Assembly (NCBI RefSeq): GCF_000151315.2
Contig: NW_011887301.1
Location: forward strand, 62,001 to 126,000
Direction: 5' to 3'
Source: Capsaspora owczarzaki ATCC 30864
Taxonomy: Eukaryota; Opisthokonta; Filasterea
DNA: 64,000 nt
Shown: one piece after another, positions 11,314-21,356 of the stretch
Layout: each line of letters begins with the position of its first letter
Position numbering within the stretch: position 1 is the stretch's first letter
Notes under the pieces: generated by a model
Told to the model about the DNA's origin: nothing
Seen by the model: only the letters and a program-made list of their open reading frames with translations
Databases searched by the model: none
Position numbers and translations under genes: made by a program

Positions 11314-12123
11314 TTACTTGGACTCGGATGGAGGCGCCTGTGCGTCGCCGTCGGATCGGGGCAATCGCTTGTTCTCCCAGTGCTCAATGTCCATACCTTG
11401 GACCATTCGCTGCAACAGGTTGGGGGTGACAAGGAGCAAGTTCAAGCAAAACCGAAACGTCAAAAGTGAATTTTCCAATTCATTCCAAAGGTTTTCGTTC
11501 GAATGAGGGTGCTTTGAGAGCTCACCATGAATTCGTCTTCGATTGAGAATGGTCGCTTCTTGATATTGTGAAAGGCGAGTGCTTCATCGCGGTCCATCTA
11601 CAAGCAGCAGCATCGATGAGAAGTGAGCGTTGGAGTTGGTCTGCATGTTGAATCGTGCCATTGACTCTGAAGGTGTTCAAACTCGTTCTATGAGCGGTAT
11701 GAGATGTCTGTTGCTCTAGCGTAGGGCATGTTGTTGTCTCTTGTCTGAGAATGTGTCTGAGAACGTGTCTCTGAGATGTGAGCCAAGTCCTCTTACGCGG
11801 TGGTTCTTGTAGTCGCGGTACTCGACGGCTGCGTCTGCAATGTACGACATGCCGACTGAGCTGCCGACGACGAGCAGCAGGAAGGGCGCGCCAATGCGAA
11901 TGTACGTTGCATTGCGCCGTGCAAAGCCGGAAACCGCGCCAAACCACGACGACGACGACGACGACGACGAGGAGGATGCTGATGCTGATGCTGCTGAGCC
12001 AGTGACTCTGCTGCCAGTGTTGGCAGTCGTGCGTGGTGGTGGTCGCTGGAGTGGCGGCGGCGGTGACGCGGATGCCGCCACTGTCGCAGCGCGTGTGCTC
12101 AGCCATCGCAATCGCGGCTCCAT
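11314..12123 (-). CDS. COX16: COX16, cytochrome c oxidase assembly factor
   Basis: COX16 is an inner-membrane protein of mitochondria needed for maturation of COX2 in complex IV assembly. Three exons, 11797-12123, 11526-11597 and 11314-11409, give 164 residues. The first ~70 residues are Ser/Ala/Arg-rich with few acids, as in a mitochondrial presequence. One membrane span follows (about residues 75-96, RIGAPFLLLVVGSSVGMSYI). The matrix/IMS part has the family pattern: a basic stretch, then FSIEDEFM and finally DIEHWENKRLPR, equivalent to the conserved W-x-N-x-R-x-PR ending of COX16. Junctions are GTAAGA/TGTAG and GTGAGC/TTGCAG and keep the frame. The start was placed at the ATG whose peptide begins MEPRLRW; the reading frame is open further upstream but without better family support. 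Confidence 0.85.
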
Positions 12124-12591
12124 CTTGAATGGGTGAAGAACGAAGAAGACTGACTGAATCGGAAGAACGAAACGGCTGAAGTCTACCCTCAGTGAATAGA
12201 TGACTTTCAACAAACTCGAGTTGATAGAGAAAGAGAGAAAAGGGGGAAGGGTTGTCAAGAGCTCTGAGCAGCATTCCCCGCTCAGAAAGCGCTGTTGGAC
12301 TTGTTTTGCGCTTCTCGTTCCCGCCTCCTCGCTTCTTGTAATATTGCAAAAAAGCAGTGTTTTCCTTTTGGCATTCTACCTCTGACCACTCTGAGCTTCA
12401 CTTTGACTCTGATCTTTGAACTCTGAACTTTTTGCATTGTGAATTTTTTTTTTATTTCATTCTTTTTTTTTTTTTTTTTTTTTTTGGTTGAATAAGCGAC
12501 GTCTCGTTCTCTCTTTCTCTCTTTCTCTCGCACGGTCGCTCGCTCTTCTTCTTCTTCTTCGTCTTGTTGGTGTTGCTGTTGTTGTTGTTGA
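12124..12591. other. Divergent promoter region of COX16 and Slingshot
   Basis: The 467 bases between the two start codons carry a long T run (about 12450-12485) followed by CT-rich and CTT-repeat sequence (12500-12560) directly upstream of the Slingshot ATG. No gene is seen. The two genes diverge, so the interval probably drives both. Confidence 0.5.
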
Positions 12592-12789
12592 ATGAGCGAC
12601 ATTGCTGCTGGTGGTGGTTGTGGTGCTGCTGCTGGTGGCAGTGCAGCGGCGCCGTCCTCGAATTCGACTGCTCTTCCTGATGCTCCTGCTACTGATGGTT
12701 TGTATCTCTTTCCCCTCTGACTCGTACTCTGATTCTCACTCTTACTCTCACTCTCACTCTCACTCTTACTCTCACTGTCTCCGTCTCTG

Positions 12790-12823
<34 letters not shown>

Positions 12824-15800
12824 TGTCTCTGACTACTTTTCGCACCAAAACCACTCGCAATTCAATTCCTCTGTTGGTCAAATTTTCCCTTTCCTTCATT
12901 TTTTTCCATTCAATCTCACTCACTCATCTCATCTCATCTCATCTCACTCATCTCCCCGTGTCCTCATTCACTCGTTCCTCCCAACCAGCGGCTGAACAAC
13001 TCTCTCTCTCTCTCTCTCTCTCTCGTTGCTCACTTTGGTTTCGTCAGTCACTTCAACTCTCTCAATCCAAAAAGCAGCCAAACGCGGCAACTTTTTATTT
13101 TATTTTTTTTTTATTTTATTTTTATTTTTTTTTATTTTTTTTTTTTTTTTTTTTTTGAGGATTCGACTCGGGTTTGTGCATTCGCTGGACATCATTCCCC
13201 CAGCGGACTGCATTTGCGCGTTTCCTGTGTTACTCACTCACTCACTCCTTAGCTTCAAACTGAGGCTTGCCCATGTTGCCGTCCAAAACGAACGAATCAC
13301 TCTCATTCAATCGAAATTCGAAACGGATTTTTTTAAGTTTTTGGATGATTTTTTTTCCTTCGTTGCTCAGACTTTTGGGCGAGTTATATTTCATTTATTA
13401 TATCCTCTGACTTTGCTTGACACCTGAAAGATGAGCGAAAGCCGAACACTCAACTCTTAACGGAAGCAGCAAACAACATTCGCATCGCAACCAACAAGTC
13501 TCAGAAATTGATAAACAATCCAGAACAACAGCTAACTCGTGTTGTTGCGTTTTCTGCTTTGGTGTTCTGGCTTGCTTGATCCTTGCTTGCTAACAGGTGC
13601 ACTGCCAGTTCCAGTGGTGCGCGAAGAGCTCGTCCGAAGCGAGGCGGCGTCGCCTGCACCACCAACGCATGATCCGAGTGCTGCAGGCAATATGCTTGGG
13701 TTGTCCGCCACGCATGCTGCCACGATCTTCTCGCCAAGAGGTCACCCACGGTCTGCAACAGCCATCCCCATGCCCTCATTCCGGGTGCGACCGCTTTCGG
13801 CGCCGTCCTCCGTCCCGTCGTCCAACTCTGCATCTGCTGCGTGCTCCACTCCAACTTCGCCCAAAGCGATGGACTTTGACAATGTCCAGGAGCCTCTGGG
13901 AGATCATGCTTCGGAAAGCGCGTCAGACTCCCAGCCTCAACCGGCATCCACGACTGACACTGTTGGTGCAGACGTAGGAGACGGCGAACCTAGCTCACGG
14001 GATGGACTGGAGTCGAGTACATCCATCCCATCCATTGGCGGTGACACGCCAGAGCTCCAGGCCGAGAGAATCCGCATGTTTCACCAGATGCGTGCCAGCA
14101 GCAGCAACTCTTCCTTTGACGAGTCGTTTGACACCCCTGGCTCATCACAAGCGCGCCATGCACTGATCGCGGCCGCCGCCGTCGAAGCCATTCGGGCCGA
14201 GCAAGCAGCCAGGAAGCACAGCAACGCAGATTACTTTGCCTATTTGGCCAGCCCGAGCGCTTCGTTCGATGCAAATAAAGCGGCGCTTCCTGGCAGCCCT
14301 CGGTACCGCCAATCCTCGCTTTCCAGCGCGAGCGAGTCGACCAGCCACACCCCCAAGCCCACCAGTCGACAAAGTACACTTCGGTCTCCTGATCGCACCG
14401 CATCTCCCTCGGGTGAACACGCCGACGGGAGCAGCCTTCTCGGTGCCGATGACGTGGAGAAGAGTCGTTCTGGGCCGCCAGCCGATGAGGAGCAAACAGC
14501 AAGCTCGGTCGCTCACTCGCCAGCCGAGTCCATCCCTCATCATGAGCAGAGCTCTGCATTGCCCCAGTCCCCAGCTGCAGAACGGTCGGATGAAGAGCAA
14601 AATGTTTCGCACGACGAATTGCCGGATTTGCCTTCCCCTGCAATGCCTTCCGAACCTCCTGTGCGGCTACTGCTTCATCGCCGCTCCTCGTTTATAGCTG
14701 CGCCTCACATGATGCAAGAAATTGAACTGGATGAGGAGAATTTAGCGGCCCTAGCGGGCTCGGATGCATTGCACGACAATGGTATGGGGCGTGCATTTGC
14801 CTTCATTTGCCTGGTGGTGGTCGTTGGAATTGTTGCCGTGTGTTATTTTTTGCTTACGCCCAAGGTTTTTTTTTTTGTTTGTTTGTTTGTTTGTTTGTCG
14901 CAGACCGAACACTTTTATTCCTTGCGCTGCACGCGCTCGCCAAGCTGCTGCCACCAACAGACGCCTGCCGAATGCTGGTCGAGTTGAAATCCGACTTTAA
15001 GCACGGCGGCCAGTTCTTGGCACTCGTATCGGAACGCAAAAATCCAGACCGACAGGCACTCTTGTGCGTCGATTTGCACGACCCGGACCACCACCACGTG
15101 CGTGTGGACCGACGGCCGTTCATGCCACCGCTCGCCACCAACTCGAGCAGCAGCTTGAGCGCCAATGACCAGCGGCTCTCCCGTCCAGAGCAAGTCGAGC
15201 TGCAGCGCAAACTGGAGCGTGAGGCCGAGCAGCGACGCCAGGAGCACGAACGCCTCGCCCAGGATCAGTCTGGGCGCCCTCCGTGGCAGCAATGGCATCA
15301 AATCCAGCAGCAGCATCTGACAGAGCAACAGCAAAAGGAGCAGTTCCAGCAACTCAAGATGCAGCGGCACAAGCACTATGAGCAAAAGTTTGCCATGTCG
15401 GGTGCAAACACTCCTCGAGAACCTGGAAGCCCCAAATCGACGTCGTCCATGGCCCTGTTTGGTGGGTCGTCCTCGGGCAAGGGACGCCGCGACCAACGGC
15501 CGGGTGCGGAAGATGGCTCCGAGCCAAGTGGTGGTTACACTCGATCCACGTCCGAGTCTGGATTTAGCGCGGATTTGCCAGACCAGGCGGACGAACACTT
15601 GGTTGTGGCTGCTGTCAGTCGCAGTGCCAGTGCCGCTAGCTCGTTGCAAAGCTTACGAGGTGGCGCCTCGCAAGGCCGATGGCGACCTCTCTCGGTGGGC
15701 GCACAGCACGCACCCGCTCATCTGGTTGGTGCTGGTCTGGCGTCGTCGTCGTCATCGTCTGCGTCGCCTGCCCCTCCCAGCCACTCCTCGACCGGGACCC

Positions 15801-17263
15801 CCGAGCCAGCATCTGCTGCGTCTTCATCGCTCGACACATCCACGCCCATGCAAACCATGGCGACCTCGCCCATCTTTTTCCCGCCTGCGCTGCCCGGCGA
15901 TGCCGCCTCGAAATCTACTGGCGAGGGCCTTGCTGCATCCTCAGCGCCCCGGCCGATGGGGGTTGGCCGCCCAGTCAGCATGTCCAGCATGGCTGAAAGT
16001 GCGGCATTTTCGCCTCCCGCGGCTCGCCCGTTCCCCGCAGGCATCACTGCATCCCTTTTCCCTGCGCAGCGCAGCGTGCCGGATATCCGTCTGTCCACGT
16101 CGGCGCCGTCCGCCTCCTCCTCGCCCATGCCTATGCGACTCGATGGCGTGGCAGAGGACGACGGTCGATCCGACACTCCGCCCTCCTTGTCCTCGGCTGG
16201 TGATTCTGTTGCGACTCCGATGGTGACGGACGACTCGGCAACGTCGGCATCGTCGGGAGCAGCGGGAGCGGCGGGATCTGTGATTGCACCCCATGGTGTG
16301 GCCGTCCCGAAGGCTGCCATCCAGGCCGTCGAGTGCTTTATTGGCCTGAGTGTTCCGGTCGTTCGCCAGATGACTGTGCTGCTGAGCGGCAACGGCGCGT
16401 TTGTTGTGCGCCTTGGTCACCGAGCCTACTCTTTCCACACGGCCTCCGTTCGCTCCCTGTGGTCGACCATCTCGGCGCTCCGCCAGGCTGCCGAGTCGGC
16501 ACCAGAGTCACACGCAGTCGAAAAGGACGAGGACTTCCAGGCTTGGATTGCTCCCTACCATGCGCTCGTCCAGCGCGCCCAAAAGTCGCCCAACCACCGA
16601 CTGTACCGCAACATTGGCGATTTGGAGATTCGCCGGCGGTCGTCCATCGGCTCGCCCCAAGATCTCGACCACAAGCTGGACGCGCCACTCAACGTCGTCT
16701 ATCAAGGCGGCGAGGGACGCCCTGCAGAGCTCGATGTCATCAACAAGCTGCGCGAGTTTATGATGTGCAGCGATCTCGACTCTGTGACGCCCAAAGAGAT
16801 GCGCACTGCCTTGGAATCGCACTTTAACATTGACATGAACTATTGCAAGAAATTTATCGACGAAAAGATTCTCGTCATCATGGGCCAGCTGGAACCTCCC
16901 TCCAAGATTCTCGAGTATCTCTACCTCGGCACCGAGTGGAATGCCAGCAACAAGGAGGAGCTGCAGCGCCTCGGTGTCGGCTACGTCTTGAACATGGCCT
17001 GGGAAATTGACAACTTTTTCCCTCTCCTCATCCAATACCACCACTGCCTCATCCATGATGAAAACTGGGAATCGATCTTGCCGCACTTTGACAACACATA
17101 CCGGTTTATCAAGAAGGCGGTCGACAACAATTCAAAGGTGCTGGTGCACTGCAAGATGGGCGTCAGTCGCTCGGCCTCAGCCGTCATCGCCTATATTATG
17201 GTGAGCATATCGACGACAGCAATTCTGTTGCTGTGGCTGTTATCATGCATCCTTTTTTTTTGG

Positions 17264-17299
<36 letters not shown>

Positions 17300-17684
17300 C
17301 CTAACGAAACGGTTGTTCGCTTTTGTTTGACAGAAATCGCTCGGCTGGCCTTTGAAGAAATCGCTCGAGTTTGTCAAGTCACAGCGTAGAATCATTCGCC
17401 CAAACCCGGGCTTCACAAAGCAGCTGGAAGAGTACGAAGGCATTTTAGCGGCCAGCAAGTTGTACTCTGAGCGCGTGGTGGCGGTTGCTGCTGAGGCTGG
17501 AAACGTGCCAACCCCTCCGCCTCCGAGCATCACGCCGTCCATGTCGTCCAGTTCGCTCAGCGAAATTGCTTCCATCAAGGCGACTGGGACGTCTGTGAAG
17601 CAGCTGACACGCACTTTGCTGAGCGGCAACGTCTCCCCGCCTGCCGCTGACTCTTCGAACGCAGCTGTGCGGCAATTTTCCTAG
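12592..17684 (+). CDS. SSH: Slingshot-type cofilin phosphatase (SSH)
   Basis: Slingshot phosphatases remove the inhibitory phosphate from cofilin/ADF and so raise actin turnover. Exons 12592-12697, 13597-14781, 14904-17200 and 17334-17684 give about 1312 residues. The catalytic core (about 1095-1235) has the cysteine loop HCKMGVSR at residues 1179-1186, identical to animal SSH, plus the SSH-type LG(T)EWNASN and EIDNFFP segments. A DEK-C domain precedes it (about 1042-1090, TPKEMRTALESHFNIDMNYC). The SSH-N domain is present in two blocks, about 431-500 and 900-970, separated by a Ser/Pro/Gln-rich insert of about 400 residues. The first ~430 residues are also low complexity. The 35-codon first exon is supported only by frame and splice sites across an 899-base intron, so the true start is less certain than the rest. 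Confidence 0.88.
12698..13596 (+). repeat. Simple-sequence-rich first intron of Slingshot
   Basis: The proposed intron holds CTCACT/TCTCTG repeats (about 12735-12830), a CT microsatellite (about 12999-13024) and an almost pure T tract with scattered A (about 13094-13156). Donor is GTTTGT, acceptor CTAACAG. No coding segment is seen inside. Confidence 0.6.
17264..17297 (+). repeat. GTT microsatellite in Slingshot intron 3
   Basis: About eleven GTT units form the T-rich part of the intron 17201-17333, upstream of the TTTGACAG acceptor. Confidence 0.8.
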
Positions 17685-17940
17685 TTGAGTTGACTTTTGT
17701 TTTGTTCTTTCCCCTTTTTTTTTCTTTTCTTTTTCGCTTTTACGTTTTTCATCTGTAGCCACTCGTTGTTTCTGTGTTTTTTGGTCTTGTTTGTTTGTTT
17801 GCGCTTTCTTGCAGTTTTGTTGTCATACGCGTTAAAATTCAGTAATTATCAAAAAAAAAAAGACCAAACTGAAACATTCCTACAACACCACAACAAACGA
17901 CCAACACACTCAAAAACAAAATGAAAAGGAATACATGAAC

Positions 17941-20437
17941 TTAGTCCAGGGACGCAGTGAGATCATTCAGCATGCCCTCGAGCTGATCGAAGGATGCGCC
18001 GACCTTGCTCACGCGGAACGAATCGGGACGAGGAGCTGCTGCGGCAGCTTGGGCGGCAGCAAGCGCACTTTGGTCCACTGGGGCAGCGGCAGCGACGGCA
18101 GGCGCTTCGATTTCTGCTGGCGCTTCCACGACGGGGTCCTGAGCCACAACGGGCGTCGGCTGGGGAGCGGGGACAGGAGCAGGAGCTGCTGCTGCTGCTG
18201 CTGCTGCGACAGGTGCCGGGGCAGCCCAGCTGGGCTCGCCTTGTGCAAGAATGTCCGAGAATGCGGAATCGGCAGCCACGGGCGTCAAGACAACCTCCGG
18301 CTCGTCGTCCATCTCAAACACGGCGACAGACACGCGCTTGTCATCCGCTGCAGCGGCGGCGGTAGCTGCAGGCGCAGGCGCAGCAGCGGGGGCGGGCTGG
18401 GCCTTGACGGGCAATTCAACACGGCCAGTCTGAGCAGAGTCGACCAGCTTGCCTTCTGCAGACGCGAGCGGCTTGGCCTTGATGGTCTCTTGCTGGATGG
18501 AACGCTCACGGTGGACGAGGCGCTTGGCAGCATCCTTGATGGCCTCAACCCAGTCCAGAATGTTCTGGCTCTCGTTGGCAGCCAGACGCCAGGTGCGGTC
18601 GGGCAGCACAATCTCGAAAAAGTATGAGCCCTTCGGACGCAACGAGGACGAGCCTTTGAGCGTGGCGAAAATGTTCTTCTTGCCGGGCTTGGCATCTTCG
18701 AACGGATGCTCGATCGTGCGCACCTCAGCCTTGTCGATATCGGCAATCTGACCAAGCGGCTTGGAATCCTTCTGGTCCTTGTAGTAGAAGAGGCTGGTGC
18801 CCTTCAGCACAAACCAGCGCGTCTTCCACGATTTGACGTTAAAGCCCTCCTTTTCGAGCCAGCCCTCCTTGTCGGCGCCAAGATTGGAGCTCAAGTCTGC
18901 CTTGGTCTGGTACTGGAAGAAGGATGGGTCGGTGGTTTCCCACGCGTCGCGCAATTGCAGCAAGTTTTCTGTGGCCTCGAGTTCGCGATTGGCGATGCCT
19001 GCAGAGAAGAAAGGCAGAGAGATGAGAACACGACACAAGAATCTCCGTAGGAATCCACACCTCAACAAAGACGACAAAAGATGGAGGTTGAGGTTGCATG
19101 CATACCATCAGCCTTTTCGGCACCAAAAATGCCAAACTTGGTGGGATCGGTCTCCTTCAGCTTGAGACGCTTGAAGACCAAGGCGGACGCATCAGCAATG
19201 GTCATGAGTGGGGTGATGTACAGACGGAAGTGCGTCTCGCTGACACCCTGAGACATGCGGAAGAACGTGTTAAAATTGATGGTGATGGCGTGGTCGGTGT
19301 TGACGAGCTTGAAGAAGAAGGAGCGGCGCACTTGCACGAGCTGGACCTTGCCTTCTTCCATCAAGTGGCTCCAGCGCGATTGCACTGCCGACAGGCGTTC
19401 GGTCGGCTGGAGCAGGGTTTCCTTGGAAGGAGCTGTCAAGAAAATTAAGGATCAAGATGTGAAATGAGCAGAGTTTTCGGCTTGACATGTCGGGTCGAGC
19501 TGCACTGAGCTGGCATGTGAATGAAATTGAGTGAAAGCCTGTGTTCGCTGGACGTTTACTGAGCCGCATAGGAATCTGTGGTGAGACGGTGAAGGACTCC
19601 TGACTCATTGTCGCGACCGCCGCTTCAGCCCAAGTTGTGTTTTTTTTCTGTCGTGCTTGTCTGTGCCTTCTTTGGGGTTTCTTGCCTGTCAGGTGCTCGC
19701 GGTGCCTTCGCCCATCAACAAACTCATAGTCGTGTCGGATGGATGAAAATGGAAGGTTGGGTGAAATTTTTTTTTTTCGTTTGATTTTTTTGTTTGATTT
19801 TTTTTTTTTTTTTTTTTTGGTTTTGGCTGAGTTTTGCATTAGACGTTCGTCTTCGCTCTTCTCTGCTCTGCTTTCGACGCCGCCCTGCACAGGCGCTCTC
19901 CTCCGACCACGCATTAAGACAGCTGTAACACTGTCTCATCCCGACGACCGATTCGAGCGGGACGAGCCAACCACGTCCGTTGGAATCCCCCATTTGTGGT
20001 TTCCACAAGCCATGATAAAGACAGACGTACCATCGGACGAGACTGCGAGCTCGTGGAGGGCAAACTTGGACTTGAGGCTAAAGATGCCGTCTGGCGCGCC
20101 GGGTGGAGCAGTCCAGACGTTGAGCAGGGCAGTCACGGCAGCCGGGTAGTTGTGCAGGAGCGAGTTGAGCAGGTCGTCGATGGTCGTGGTCGACGCGGCG
20201 GGCGGTCGCACCATCACCGTCGTCACCTCATCGGGCAGCATCACCGCAATCTCAGCCTACACGCGGAGGGGGGCGGACGAGGTGGAGCGCGGGTGCAGCA
20301 GCCAAACCCATCAACAAACCAAAATGAATCAAACAAAAATGATTAAAAAATTAAAAAAAAAAAAAAAAAAGTCAGCGTCTTTTACATTGACATTGGAAAT
20401 TTCGTGGTTTCACCCCCAACAGCAATGTACTCACCAT
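17941..20437 (-). CDS. Tandem RA-like plus PH domain adaptor with a RIAM-like C-terminal helix
   Basis: Probable Ras-family-GTPase and phosphoinositide binding adaptor. Exons in transcript order are 20435-20437 (ATG only), 20031-20256, 19106-19432 and 17941-18998; all junctions keep frame and give 537 residues. The N-terminal half has two ubiquitin-fold (RA/FERM-F1-like) segments: AEIAVMLPDEVTTVMVRPP...KFALHEL (about 2-120) and PLMTIADASALVFKRLKL...KFGIFG (about 150-225). A clear PH domain follows (about 228-345; KEGWLEKEG, WKTRWFVLKG, final WVEAIKDAAKRL). An Ala/Pro-rich linker of about 170 residues leads to the extreme C-terminus FDQLEGMLNDLTASLD, which resembles the talin-binding helix of RIAM/lamellipodin. 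RA-PH order is that of MRL and Grb7/10/14 proteins; no SH2 domain is present. An in-frame ATG at 20731 is an alternative start, but its peptide is hydrophobic and repetitive. Confidence 0.75.
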
Positions 20438-21356
20438 GGTTGGTGATTGTGAGAGAAGAAGAAGAAGCAGGAGTGAACAAGAATAGAAAATATAAGAAGA
20501 GAAAGGTGGAGCCAAGAACAAGAACAAATCCACACGAAACGATTTCAGAATGACTTTTACAAATGCCTGCTTGCCGACGCGCAGACCGCCTGAATACGCA
20601 GCCGGCAATCCACCCATCACAATGACAAAAGCTTGAAAATATAAATAAGCACCGAAATAACAAAGCGGCGTGAAGGCTTGGACGGCCGAAGCCGGTCGAA
20701 TCGAGTTGCCGATGAGCGTGCGTGCATCCATCTCGCTCCATGCCCAACTTACTCACTCCCTTCACGCCCAAATCGCACTGTGTGGTGTATGCGCATTCTG
20801 GTTTGTGTTTTTCTTGTAGTGGAGCGACGGGGACGATCTTTGGTACCGGCCGGTCTTCATGTCTGGTATTGCTGCGTTTTTTTAGTTGCTGGTTTTTTAT
20901 TTTCCGTTCTTCAACGAGTGGTACGACACTCACGCGCCACAAATGCTCTATTCAACAACAAACCATTACAACACATGATTAGACAACACACTACACCAAA
21001 AACCGGAGTCGTGCGAGTTGCGACCCTCGAAATTAAGCGGCCCAAACTTGTGTTCGCCAAACACTCTGCATCTTTGGCTTGACAACCGTAGTACAACTCT
21101 CGAATCTAACGTAATCGTGGGATATGCAAATTATTACACAACTTTGAGCAGGAGGAGTGGGCAATGCGTTCCCCTGTTTTCTTGGGCGCGCGAGCAAAGT
21201 TGGTACTTTGATTAGAGAATTCAATTTTCTTTGAGAGTTGACAACACGCGCAACCTTCATCCTCGAAACATTCACCACAAACAGATCGTAACAAGTCATC
21301 CACAACCGTATCAAGATATCCATCAACGAAGCGAGAATCAGAGTCCGCAGGGGCTT
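20438..21356. other. Intergenic, 5' side of the RA-PH gene and 3' side of the ABCG gene
   Basis: This 918-base stretch has no recognised gene. On the minus strand a frame stays open from an ATG at 20731 into the RA-PH start codon; it encodes a hydrophobic, Ser/Leu-rich peptide that looks like translated UTR. The rest (20740-21356) shows only short unsupported reading frames. Confidence 0.5.
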
